DNA from: Henricia sp. BOLD:AAB3569
Lineage: Eukaryota > Echinodermata > Asteroidea > Spinulosida > Echinasteridae
Reading direction: 5' to 3'
Length of the DNA stretch: 64,000 nt
Assembly (NCBI GenBank): GCA_037783545.1
Contig: JBBELK010001449.1
Span: forward strand, 1-64,000
In this document: positions 48,160 through 61,600 of the stretch, in pieces
Position numbering within the stretch: the stretch's first letter is position 1
Layout: each line of letters opens with the position of its first letter
The notes under the pieces: generated by a model
What the model saw: the letters and a program-made list of their open reading frames with translations, nothing else
What the model was told of the DNA's origin: nothing
Database searches by the model: none
Position numbers and translations under genes: made by a program

Positions 48160-49600
48160 GGAGGTCGAAAAATGTTCCGACGAACTTCAAATTTTGCATG
48201 CTCCAAAGACTCTATATTGCGCACTTGTCCTAAAAAAATGACAGACTTTCGCCGGGAAATGGCAGAGAAATTTCAGAGTTTAGAAAAAAAAGGGGTTGGC
48301 GCTTCCTGGATGCTCCCGCAACCTGTGGCTGTCTGTACACACCTCTTTGGTGTACTCCTGACTCGTGCGCGTGCTCAGTCCTTCGGACTGTCGTTGACAC
48401 GGCCCAGTTTGGGACGGGATTTTGGTCAAAGTGTGGTCCAAACGTCGGCAAATTTGGAGGTCGAAAAATGTTCCGACGAACTTCAAATTGTGCATGCTCC
48501 AAAGACTCTATATTGCGCACTTGTCCTAACAAATTGACAGACTTTCGCCGGGAAATGGCAGAGAAATTTCAGAGTTTAGAAAAAAAAGGGGTTGGCGCTT
48601 CCTGGTTGCTCCCGCAACCTGTGGCTGTCTGTACACACCTCTTTGGTGTACTCCTGACTCGTGCGCATGCTCAGTCCTTCGGACTGTCGTTGAAACGGCC
48701 CAGTTTGGGACGGGATTTTGGTCAAAGTGTGGTCCAAACGTCGGCAAATTTGGAGGTCGAAAAATGTTCCGACGAACTTCAAATTTTGCAGGCTCCAAAG
48801 ACTCTATATTGCGCACTTGTCCTAAAAAATTGACAGACTTTCGCCGGGAAATGGCAGAGAAATTTCAGAATTTAGAAAAAAAAGGGGTTGGCGCTTCCTG
48901 GTTGCTCCCGCAACCTGTGGCTGTCTGTACACACCTCTTTGGTGTACTCCTGACTCGTGCGCATGCTCAGTCCTTCGGACTGTCGTTGACACGGCCCAGT
49001 TTGGGACGGGATTTTGGTCAAAGTGTGGTCCAAACGTCGGCAAATTTGGAGGTCGAAAAATGTTCCGACGAACTTCAAATTTTGCATGCTCCAAAGACTC
49101 TATATTGCGCACTTGTCCTAAAAAATTGACAGACTTTCGCCTGGAAATGGCAGAGAAATTGCAGAGTTTAGAAAAAAAAGGGGTTAGCGCTTCCTGGTTG
49201 CTCCCGCAACCTGTGGCTGTCTGTACACACCTCTTTGGTGTACTCCTGACTCGTGCGCATGCTCAGTCCTTCGGACTGTCGTTGACACGGCCCAGTTTGG
49301 GACGGGATTTTGGTCAAAGTGTGGTCCAAACGTCGGCAAATTTGGAGGTCGAAAAATGTTCCGACGAACTTCAAATGTTGCATGCTCCAAAGACTCTATA
49401 TTGCGCACTTGTCCTAAAAAATTGACAGACTTTCGCCGGGAAATGGCAGAGAAATTTCAGAGTTTAGAAAAAAAAGGGGTTGGCGCTTCCTGGATGCTCC
49501 CGCAACCTGTGGCTGTCTGTACACACCTCTTTGGTGTACTCCTGACTCGTGCGCATGCTCAGTCCTTCGGACTGTCGTTGACACGGCCCAGTTTGGACGG

Positions 49601-52600
49601 GATTTTGGTAAAAGTGTGGTCCAAACGTCGGCAAATTTGGAGGTCGAAAATGTTCCGACGAACTTCAAATTTTGCATGCTCCAAAGACTCTATATTGCGC
49701 ACTTGTCCTAAAAAATTGACAGACTTTCGCCGGGAAATGGCAGAGGAAATTTCAGAGTTTAGACAAAAAAGGGGTTGGCGCTTCCTGGATGCTCCCGCAA
49801 CCTGTGGCTGTCTGTACACACCCTCTTTGGTGTACTCCTGACTCGTGCGCATGCTCAGTTCCTTCGGACTGTCGTTGACACGGCCCAGTTTGGGACGGGA
49901 TTTTGGTCAAAGTGTGGTCCAAACGTCCGGCAAATTTGGAGGTCGAAAAATGTTCCGACGAACTTCAAATTTTGCATGCTCCAAAGACTCTATATTGCGC
50001 ACTTGTCCTAAAAAATTGACAGACTTTCGCCGGGAAATGGCAGAGAAATTTGCCGACGTTTGGACCACACTTTGACCAAAATCCCGTCCCAAACTGGGCC
50101 GTGTCAACGACAGTCCGAAAAAACTGAGCATGCGCACGAGTCAGGAGTACACCAAAGAGGTGTGTACAGACAGCCACAGGTTGCCGGGAGCAACCAGGAA
50201 GCGCCAACCCCTTTTTTTTCTAAACTGGAGGTCGAAAAAATGTTCCGACGAACTTCAAATTTTGCATGCTCCAAAGACTCTATATTGCGCACTTGTCCTA
50301 AAAAAATGACAGACTTTCGCCGGGAAATGGCAGAGAAATTTCAGAGTTTAGAAAAAAAAGGGGTTGGCGCTTCCTGGATGCTCCCGCAACCTGTGGCTGT
50401 CTGTACACACCTCTTTGTGTACTCCTGACTCGTGCGCGTGCTCAGTCCTTCGGACTGTCGTTGACACGGCCCAGTTTGGGACGGGATTTTGGTCAAAGTG
50501 TGGTCCAAACGTCGGCAAATTTGGAGGTCGAAAAATGTTCCGACGAACTTCAAATTGTGCATGCTCCAAAGACTCTATATTGCGCACTTGTCCTAACAAA
50601 TTGACAGACTTTCGCCGGGAAATGGCAGATAAATTTCAGAGTTTAGAAAAAAAAGGGGTTGGCGCTTCCTGGTTGCTCCCCGCAACCTGTGGCTGTCTGT
50701 ACACACCTCTTTGGTGTACTCCTGACTCGTGCGCATGCTCAGTCCTTCGGACTGTCGTTGAAACGGCCCAGTTTGGGACGGGATTTGGTAAAAGTGTGGT
50801 CCAAACGTCGGCAAATTTGGAGGTCGAAAAATGTTCCGACGAACTTCAATTTTGCATGCTCCAAAAGACTCTATATTGCGCACTTGTCCTAAAAAAATTG
50901 ACAGACTTTCGCCGGGAAATGGCAGAGAAATTTCAGAGTTAGGAAAAAAAAGGGGTTGGCGCCTTCCTGGATGCTCCCGCAACCTGTGGCTGTCTGTACA
51001 CACCTCTTTGGTGTACTCCTGACTCGTGCGCATGCTCAGTCCTTCGGACTGTCGTTGACACGGCCCAGTTTGGGACGGGATTTTGGTCAAAGTGTGGTCC
51101 AAAACGTCGGCAAATTTGGAGGTCGAAAAATTTTCCGACGAACTTCAAATTTTGCATGCTCCAAAGACTCTATATTGCGCACTTGTCCTAAAAAATTGAC
51201 AGGACTTTCGCCGGGAAATGCAGAGAAATTTCAGAGTTTAGAAAAAAAAGGGGTGGCGCTTCCTGGTTGCTCCCGCAACCTGTGGCTGTCTGTACACACC
51301 TCTTTGGTGTACTCCTGACTCGTGGCGCATGCTCAGTTTTCGGACTGTCGTTGACACGGCCCCAGTTTGGGACGGATTTTGGTCAAAGTGTGGTCCAAAC
51401 GTCGGCAAATTTGGAGGTCGAAAAATGTTCCGACGAACTTCAAATTTTGCATGCTCCAAAGACTCTATATTGCGCACTTGTCCTAAAAAATTGACAGACT
51501 TTCGCCAGGAAATGGCAGAGAAATTTCAGAGTTAGAAAAAAAAGGGGTTGGCGCTTCCTGGATGCTCCGCAACCTGTGGCTGTCTGTACACACCTCTTTG
51601 GTGTACTCCTGACTCGTGCGCATGCTCAGTCCTTCGGACTGTCGTTGACACGGCCCAGTTTGGGACGGGATTTTTGGTCAAAGTGTGGTCCAAACGTCGG
51701 CAAATTTGGAGGTCGAAAAATGTTCCGACGAACTTCAAATTTTGCATGCTCCAAAGACTCTATATTGCGCACTTGTCCTAAAAAATTGACAGACTTTCGC
51801 CGGGAAATGGCAGAGAAATTTCAGAGTTTAGGAAAAAAGGGTTGGCGCTTCCCTGGTTGCTCCCGCAACCTGTGGCTGTCTGTACACACCTCTTTGGTGT
51901 ACTCCTGACTCGTGCGCATGCTCAGTCCTTCGGACTGTCGTGACACGGCCCAGTTTGGACGGGATTTTGGTCAAAGTGTGGTCCAAACGTCGGCAAATTT
52001 GGAGGTCGAAAAATGTTCCGACGAACTTCAAATTTTGCATGCTCCAAAGACTCTATATTGCGCACTTGTCCTAAAAAATTGACAGACTTTCGCCGGAAAT
52101 GGCAGAGAAATTTCAGAGTTTAGAAAAAAAAAGGGGTTGGCGCTTCCTGGTTGCTCCCGCAACATGTGGCTGTCTGTACACACTCTTTGGTGTACTCCCT
52201 GACTCGTGCGCATGCTCAGTCTTCGGACTGTCGTTGAACACGGCCCAGTTTGGGACGGGGATTTTGGTCAAAGTGTGGTCCAAAACGTCGGCAAATTTGG
52301 AGGTCGAAAAATGTTCCGACGAACTTCAAATTTTGCATGCTCCAAAGACTCTATATTGCGCACCTTGTCCTAAAAAAATTGACAGACTTTCGCCGGGAAA
52401 TGGCAGAGAAATTTCAGAGTTTAGAAAAAAAAGGGGTTGGCGCTTCCTGAATGCTCCGCAAACTGTGGCTGTCTGTACACACCTCTTTGGTGTACTCCTG
52501 ACTCGTGCGCATGCTCAGTCCTTCGGACTGTCGTTGACACGGCCCAGTTTGGGACGGGATTTTGGTAAAAGTGTGGTCCAAACGTCGGCAAATTTGGAGG

Positions 52601-55600
52601 TCGAAAAATGTTCCGACGAACTTCAAATTTTGCATGCTCCAAAGACTCTATATTGCGCACTTGTCCTAAAAAATTGACAGACTTTCGCCGGGAAATGGCA
52701 GAGAAATTTCAGAGTTTAGAAAAAAAAGGGGTTGGCGCTTCCTGGATGCTCCCGCAACCTGTGGCTGTCTGTACACACCTCTTTGGTGTACTCCTGACTC
52801 GTGCGCATGCTCAGTCCTTCGGACTGTCGTTGACACGGCCCAGTTTGGGACGGGATTTTGGTCAAAGTGTGGTCCAAACGTCGGCAAATTGGAGGTCGAA
52901 AAATGTTCCGACGAACTTCAAATTTTGCATGCTCCAAAGACTCTATATTGCGCACTTGTCCTAAAAAATTGACAGACTTTCGCCGGGAAATGGCAGAGGA
53001 AATTTCAGAGTTTAGAAAAAAAGGGGTTGGCGCTTCCTGGATGCTCCCGCAACCTGTGGCTGTCTGTACACACCTCTTTGGTGTACTCCTGACTCGTGCG
53101 CATGCTCAGTTTTTCGGACTGTCGTTGACACGGCCCAGTTTGGGACGGGATTTTGGTCAAAGTGTGGTCCAAACGTCGGCAAATTTGGAGGTCGAAAAAT
53201 GTTCCGACGAACTTCAAATTTTGCATGCTCCAAAGACTCTATATTGCGCACTTGTCCTAAAAAATTGACAGACTTTCGCCGGGAAATGGCAGAGAAATTT
53301 CAGAGTTTAGAAAAAAAGGGTTGGCGCTTCCTGGTTGCTCCCGCAACATGTGGCTGTCTGTACACACCTCTTTGGTGTACTCCTGACTCGTGCGCATGCT
53401 CAGTCCTTCGGACTGTCGTTGACACGGCCCAGTTTGGGACGGGATTTTGGTCAAAGTGTGGTCCAAACGTCGGCAAATTTGGAGGTCGAAAAATGTTCCG
53501 ACGAACTTCAATTTTGCATGCTCCAAAGACTCTATATTGCGCACTTGTCCTAAAAAAATTGACAGACTTTCGCCGGGAAATGGCAGAGAAATTTCAGAGT
53601 TTAGAAAAAAAGGGGTTGGCGCTTCCTGAATGCTCCCGCCAAACTGTGGCTGTCTGTACACACCTCTTTGGTGTACTCCTGACTCGTGCGCATGCTCAGT
53701 CCTTCGGACTGTCGTTGACACGGCCCAGTTTGGGACGGGATTTTGGTAAAAGTGTGGTCCAAACGTCGGCAAATTTGGAGGTCGAAAAATGTTCCGACGA
53801 ACTTCAAATTTTGCATGCTCCAAAGACTCTATATTGCGCACTTGTCCTAAAAAAATTGACAGACTTTCGCCGGGAAATGGCAGAGAAATTTCAGAGTTTA
53901 GAAAAAAAGGGGTTGGCGCTTCCTGGATGCTCCCGCAACCTGTGGCTGTCTGTACACACCTCTTTGGTGTACTCCTGACTCGTGCGCATGCTCAGTCCTT
54001 CGGACTGTCGTTGACACGGCCCAGTTTGGGACGGGATTTTGGTCAAAGTGTGGTCCAAACGTCGGCAAATTTGGAGGTCGAAAAATGTTCCGACGAACTT
54101 CAAATTTTGCATGCTCCAAAGACTCTATATTGCGCACCTTGTCCTAAAAAAATTGACAGACTTTCGCCGGGAAATGGCAGAGAAATTTCAGAGTTTAGAA
54201 AAAAAGGGGTTGGCGCTTCCTGGTTGCTCCCGCAACCTGTGGCTGTCTGTACACACCTCTTTGGTGTACTCCTGACTCGTGCGCATGCTCAGTTTTTCGG
54301 ACTGTCGTTGACACGGCCCAGTTTGGGACGGGATTTTGGTCAAAGTGTGGTCCAAACGTCGGCAAATTTGGAGGTTGAAAAATGTTCCGACGAACTTCAA
54401 ATTTTGCATGCTCCAAAGACTCTATATTGCGCACTTGTCCTAAAAAATTGACAGACTTTCGCCGGGAAATGGCAGAGAAATTTCAGAGTTTAGAAAAAAA
54501 GAGGGTTGGCGCTTCCTGGATGCTCCCGCAACCTGTGCTGTCTGTACACACCTCTTTGTGTACTCCTGACTCGTGCGCATGCTCAGTCCTTCGGACTGTC
54601 GTTGACACGCCCAGTTTGGGACGGGATTTTGGTCAAAGTGTGGTCCAAACGTCGGCAAATTTGGAGGTCGAAAAATGTTCCGACGAACTTCAAATTTTGC
54701 ATGCTCCAAAGACTCTATATTGCGCACTTGTCCTAAAAAAATGACAGACTTTCGCCGGGAAATGGCAGAGAAATTTCAGAGTTTAGAAGAAAAAAAGGAG
54801 TTGGCGCTTCCTGGATGCTCCGCAACCTGTGGCTGTCTGTACACACCTCTTTGGTGTACTCCTGACTCGTGCGCATGCTCAGTCCTTCGGACTGTCCGTT
54901 GACACGGCCCAGTTTGGGACGGGATTTTGGTCAAAGTGTGGTCCAAACGTCGGCAAATTTGGAGGTCGAAAAATGTTCCGACGAACTTCAAATTTTGCAT
55001 GCTCCAAAGACTCTATATTGCGCACTTGTCCTAAAAAATTGACAGACTTTCGCAGGGAAATGGCAGAGAAATTTCAGAGTTTAGGAAAAAAAAGGGGTTG
55101 GCGCTTGCTGATGCTCCCGCAACCTGTGGCTGTCTGTACACACCTCTTTGGTGTACTCCTGACTCGTGCGCATGCTCAGTCCTTCGGACTGTCGTTGACA
55201 CGGCCCAGTTTGGGACGGGATTTTGGTCAAAGTGTGGTCCAAACGTCGGCAAATTTGGAGGTCGAAAAATGTTCCGACGAACTTCAAATTTTGCATGCTC
55301 CAAAGACTCTATATTGCGCACTTGTCCTAAAAAATTGACAGACTTTCGCCGGGAAATGGACGAGAAATTTCAGAGTTTAGAAAAAAAAGCGTGGCGCTTC
55401 CTGGTTGCTCCCGCAACCTGTGGCTGTCTGTACACACCTCTTTGGTGTACTCCTGACTCGTGCGCATGCTCAGTCCTTCGGACTGTCGTTGACACGGCCC
55501 AGTTTGGACGGGATTTTGGTTAAAGTGTGGTCCAAACGTCGGCAAATTTGGAGGTCGAAAAATGTTCCGACGAACTTCAAATTTTGCATGCTCCAAAGAC

Positions 55601-58600
55601 TCTATATTGCGCACTTGTCCTAAAAAATTGACAGACTTTCGCCGGGAAAATGGCAGAGAAATTTCAGAGTTTAGAAGAAAAAAAAGGGGTTGGCGCTTCT
55701 GATGCTCCCGCAACCTGTGGCTGTCTGTACACACCTCATTGGTGTACTCCTGACTCGTGCGCATGCTCAGTCCTTCGGACTGTCGTTGACACGGCCCAGT
55801 TTGGGACGGGATTTTGGTCAAAGTGTGGTCCAAACGTCGGCAAATTTGGAGGTCGAAAAATGTTCCGACGAACTTCAAATTTTGCATGCTCCAAAGACTC
55901 TATATTGCGCACTTGTCCTAAAAAATTGACAGACTTTCGCAGGGAAATGGCAGAGAAATTTCAGAGTTTAGAAAAAAAAGGGGTTGGCGCTTCCTGGATG
56001 CTCCCGCAACCTGTGGCTGTCTGTACACACCTCTTTGGTGTACTCCTGACTCGTGCGCATGCTCAGTCCTTCGGACTGTCGTTGACACGGCCCAGTTTGG
56101 GACGGGATTTTGGTCAAAGTGTGGTCCAAACGTCGGCAAATTTGGAGGTCGAAAAATGTTCCGACGAACTTCAAATTTTGCATGCTCCAAAGACTCTATA
56201 TTGCGCACTTGTCCTAAAAAATTGACAGACTTTCGCCGGGAAATGGACGAGAAATTTCAGAGTTTAGAAAAAAAGGCGTTGGCGCTTCCTGGTTGCTCCC
56301 GCAACCTGTGGCTGTCTGTACACACCTCTTTGGTGTACTCCTGACTCGTGCGCATGCTCAGTCCTTCGGACTGTCGTTGACACGGCCCAGTTTGGGACGG
56401 GATTTTGTCAAAGTGTGGTCCAAACGTCGGCAAATTTGGAGGTCGAAAAATGTTCCGACGAACTTCAAATTTTGCATGCTCCAAAGACTCTATATTGCGC
56501 ACTTGTCCTAAAAAATTGACAGACTTTCGCCGGAAATGGCAGAGAAATTTCAGAGTTTAGAAAAAAAAGGGTTGGCGCTTCCTGGATGCTCCCGCAACCT
56601 GTGGCTGTCTGTACACACCTCTTTGGTGTACTCCTGACTCGTGCGCATGCTCAGTCCTTCGGACTGTCCGTTGACACGGCCCAGTTTGGGGACGGGATTT
56701 TGGTCAAAGTGTGGGTCCAAACGTCGGCAAATTTGGAGGTCGAAAAATGTTCCGACGAACTTCAAATTTTGCATGCTCCAAAGACTCTATATTGCGCACT
56801 TGTCCTAAAAAATTGACAGACTTTCGCCGGGAAATGGCAGAGAAATTTCAGAGTTTAGAAAAAAAAGGGGTTGGCGCTTCCTGGTTGCTCCCGCAACCTG
56901 TGGCTGTCTGTACACACCTCTTGGGTGTACTCCTGACTCGTGCGCATGCCTCAGTTTTTCGGACTGTCGTTGACACGCCCAGTTTGGGACGGGATTTTGG
57001 TCAAAGTGTGGTCCAAAACGTCGGCAAATTTGGAGGTTGAAAAATGTTCCGACGAACTTCAAATTTTGCATGCTCCAAAGACTCTATATTGCGCACTTGT
57101 CCTAAAAAATTGACAGACTTTCGCCGGGAAATGGCAGAGAAATTTCAGAGTTTAGAAAAAAAAGGGGTTGGCGCTTCCTGGATGCTCCCGCAACCTGTGG
57201 CTGTCTGTACACACCTCTTTGGTGTACTCCTGACTCGTGCGCATGCTCAGTCCTTCGGACTGTCGTTGACACGGCCCCAGTTTGGGACGGGATTTTGGTC
57301 AAAGTGTGGTCCAAACGTCGGCAAATTTGGAGGTCGAAAAATGTTCCGACGAACTTCAAATTTTGCATGCTCCAAAGACTCTATATTGCGCACTTGTCCT
57401 AAAAAATTGACAGACTTTCGCCGGAAATGGCAGAGAAATTTCAGAGTTTAGGAAAAAAAGGGGTTGGCGCTTCCTGGTTGCTCCCGCAACCTGTGGCTGT
57501 CTGTACACACCTCTTTGGTGTACTCCTGACTCGTGCGCATGCTCAGTCCTTCGGACTGTCGTTGACACGGCCCAGTTTGGGACGGGATTTTGGTCAAAGT
57601 GTGGTCCAAACGTCGGCAAATTTGGAGGTCGAAAAATGTTCCGACGAACTTCAAATTTTGCATGCTCCAAAGACTCTATATTGCGCACTTGTCCTAAAAA
57701 ATTGACAGACTTTCGCCGGGAAATGGCAGAGAAATTTCAGAGTTTAGAAAAAAAAGGGGTTGGCGCTTCCTGGTTGCTCCCGCAACATGTGGCTGTCTGT
57801 ACACACCTCTTTGGTGTACTCCTGACTCGTGCGCATGCTCAGTCCTTCGGACTGTCGTTGACACGGCCCAGTTTGGACGGGATTTTGGTCAAAGTGTGGT
57901 CCAAACGTCGGCAAATTTGGAGGTCGAAAAATGTTCCCGACGAACTTCAAATTTTGCATGCTCCAAAGACTCTATATTGCGCACTTGTCCTAAAAAATTG
58001 ACAGACTTTCGCCGGAAATGGCAGAGAAATTTCAGAGTTTAGAAAAAAAAAGGGGTTGGCGCTTCCTGAATGCTCCCGCAAACTGTGGCTGTCTGTACAC
58101 ACCTCTTGGTGTACTCCTGACTCGTGCGCATGCTCAGTCCTTCGGACTGTCGTTGACACGGCCCAGTTTGGGACGGGATTTTGGTAAAAGTGTGGTCCAA
58201 ACGTCGGCAAATTGGAGGTCGAAAAATGTTCCGACGAACTTCAAATTTTGCATGCTCCAAAGACTCTATATTGCGCACTTGTCCTAAAAAATTGACAGAC
58301 TTTCGCCGGGAAATGGCAGAGAAATTTCAGAGTTTAGAAAAAAAAAGGGGTTGGCGCTTCCTGGATGCTCCCGCAACCTGTGGCTGTCTGTACACACCTC
58401 TTTGGTGTACTCCTGACTCGTGCGCATGCTCAGTCCTTCGGACTGTCGTTGACACGGCCCAGTTTGGGGACGGGATTTTGGTCAAAGTGTGGTCCAAACG
58501 TCGGCAAATTTGGAGGTCGAAAAATGTTCCGACGAACTTCAAATTTTGCATGCTCCAAAGACTCTATATTGCGCACTTGTCCTAAAAAATTGACAGGACT

Positions 58601-61600
58601 TTCGCCGGGAAATGGCAGAGAAATTTCAGAGTTTAGAAAAAAAGGGGTTGGCGCTTCCTGGTTGCTCCCGCAACCTGTGGCTGTCTGTACACACCTCTTT
58701 GGTGTACTCCTGACTCGTGCGGCATGCTCAGTTTTCGGACTGTCGTTGACACGGCCCAGTTTGGGACGGGATTTTGGTCAAAGTGGTGGTCCAAACAACG
58801 TCGGCAAATTTGGAGGTTGAAAAATGTTCCGACGAACTTCAAATTTTGCATGCTCCAAAGACTCTATATTGCGCACTTGTCCTAAAAAATTGACAGACTT
58901 TCGCCGGAAATGGCAGAGAAATTTCAGAGTTTAGAAAAAAAGGGGTTGGCGCTTCCTGGATGCTCCCGCAACCTGTGGCTGTCTGTACACACCTCTTTGG
59001 TGTACTCCTGACTCGTGCGCATGCTCAGTCCTTCGGACTGTCGTTGACACGGCCCAGTTTGGGACGGGATTTTGGTCAAAGTGTGGTCCAAACGTCGGCA
59101 AATTTGGAGGTCGAAAAATTTTCCGACGAACTTCAAATTTTGCATGCTCCAAAGACTCTATATTGCGCACTTGTCCTAAAAAATTGACAGACTTTCGCCG
59201 GGAAATGGCAGAGAAATTTCAGAGTTTAGAAGAAAAAAAGGGGTTGGCGCTTCCTGGATGCTCCCGCAACCTGTGGCTGTCTGTACACAACTCATTGGTG
59301 TACTCCTGACTCGTGCGCATGCTCAGTCCTTCGGACTGTCGTTGACACGGCCCAGTTTGGGACGGGATTTTGGTCAAAGTGTGGTCCAAACGTCGGCAAA
59401 TTTGGAGGTCGAAAAATGTTCCGACGAACTTCAAATTTTGCATGCTCCAAAGACTCTATATTGCGCACTTGTCCTAAAAAATTGACAGACTTTCGCAGGG
59501 AAATGGCAGAGAAATTTCAGAGTTTAGAAAAAAAAGGGGTTGGCGCTTGCTGGATGCTCCCGCAACCTGTGGCTGTCTGTACACACCTCTTTGGTGTACT
59601 CCTGACTCGTGCGCATGCTCAGTCCTTCGGACTGTCGTTGACACGGCCCAGTTTGGGACGGGATTTTGGTCAAAGTGTGGTCCAAACGTCGGCAAATTTG
59701 GAGGTCGAAAAATGTTCCGACGAACTTCAAATTTTGCATGCTCCAAAGACTCTATATTGCGCACTTGTCCTAAAAAATTGACAGACTTTCGCCGGGAAAT
59801 GGACGAGAAATTTCAGAGTTTAGAAAAAAAGGCGTTGGCGCTTCCTGGTTGCTCCCGCAACCTGTGGCTGTCTGTACACACCTCTTTGGTGTACTCCTGA
59901 CTCGTGCGCATGCTCAGTCCTTCGGACTGTCGTTGACACGGCCCAGTTTGGGACGGGATTTTGGTTAAAGTGTGGTCCAAACGTCGGCAAATTTGGAGGT
60001 CGAAAATGTTCCGACGAACTTCAAATTTTGCATGCTTCCAAAGACTCTATATTGCGCACTTGTCCTAAAAAATTGACAGACTTTCGCCGGGAAATGGCAG
60101 AGAAATTTCAGAGTTTAGAAGAAAAAAAAGGGGGTTGGCGCTTCCTGGATGCTCCCGCAACCTGTGGCTGTCTGTACACACCTCATTGGTGTACTCCCTG
60201 ACTCGTGCGCATGCTCAGTCCTTCGGACTGTCGTTGACACGGCCCAGTTTGGGACGGGATTTTGGTCAAAGTGTGGTCCAAACGTCGGCAATTTGGAGGT
60301 CGAAAATGTTCCGACGAACTTCAAATTTTGCATGCTCCAAAGACTCTATATTGCGCACTTTGTCCTAAAAAAATTGACAGACTTTCGCAGGGAAATGGCA
60401 GAGAAATTTCAGAGTTTAGAAAAAAAAGGGTTGGCGCTTCCTGGATGCTCCCGCAACCTGTGGCTGTCTGTACACACCTCTTTGGTGTAACTCCTGACTC
60501 GTGCGCATGCTCAGTCCTTCGGACTGTCGTTGACACGGCCCAGTTGGGACGGGATTTTGGTCAAAGTGTGGTCCAAAACGTCGGCAAATTTGGAGGTCGA
60601 AAAATGTTCCGACGAACTTCAAATTTTGCATGCTCCAAAGACTCTATATTGCGCACTTGTCCTAAAAAATTGACAGACTTTCGCCGGGAAATGGACGAGA
60701 AATTTCAGAGTTTAGAAAAAAAGGGCGTTGGCGCTTCCTGGTTGCTCCCGCAACTGTGGCTGTCTGTACACACCTCTTTGGTGTACTCCTGACTCGTGCG
60801 CATGCTCAGTCCTTCGGACTGTCGTTGACACGGCCCAGTTTGGGACGGGATTTGGTCAAAGTGTGGTCCAAACGTCGGCAAATTTGGAGGTCGAAAAATG
60901 TTCCGACGAACTTCAAATTTTGCATGCTCCAAAGACTCTATATTGCGCACTTGTCCTAAAAAATTGACAGACTTTCGCCGGGAAATGGCAGAGAAATTTC
61001 AGAGTTTAGAAAAAAAAGGGGTTGGCGCTTCCTGGATGCTCCCGCAACCTGTGGCTGTCTGTACACACCTCTTTGGTGTACTCCTGACTCGTGCGCATGC
61101 TCAGTCCTTCGGACTGTCGTTGACACGGCCCAGTTTGGGACGGGATTTTTGGTCAAAGTGTGGTCCAAACGTCGGCAAATTTGGAGGTCGAAAAATGTTC
61201 CGACGAACTTCAAATTTTGCATGCTCCAAAGACTCTATATTGCGCACTTGTCCTAAACAATTGACAGACTTTCGGCCGGGAAATGGCAGAGAAATTTCAG
61301 AGTTTAGAAAAAAAGGGGTTGGCGCTTCCTGGATGCTCCCGCAACCTGTGGCTGTCTGTACACACCTCTTTGGGTGTACTCCTGACTCGTGCGCATGTTC
61401 AGTCCTTCGGTCTGGTCGTTGACACGGCCCAGTTTGGGACGGGATTTTGGTCAAAAGTGTGGTCCAAACGTCGGCAAATTTGGAGGTCGAAAAATGTTCG
61501 ACGAACTTCAAATTTTGCATGCTCCAAAGACTCTATATTGCGCACTTGTCCTAACAAATTGACAGACTTTCGCCGGAAATGGCAGAGAAATTTCAGAGTT

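Larger units (their letters stand above)
26091..49600 (+). repeat. Satellite array, block B2: ~79 mostly clean monomers
   Basis: Monomers keep the 295/296-bp step with few indels (for example near 27547, 29028, 37607 and 43189). Variant monomers recur in fixed order, showing block duplications, and two inverted segments lie at 46220-46392 and 47987-48159. Open frames of up to 417 codons (36949-38202) arise only where odd-length monomers happen to restore phase. Confidence 0.96.
46405..50240 (+). repeat. Higher-order duplication, 2,063-bp offset, carrying the inversion
   Basis: Private variants TTTTGCAGGC (46721 and 48784), TTCAGAATTTAG, AAATTGCAGAG with GGGTTAGCG, and AAATGTTGCATG recur 2063 bp apart. 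Each block ends in an inverted segment. GAAACGGCCC and AAATTGTGCATG monomers flank them and also occur at 41.7 kb. Confidence 0.85.
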
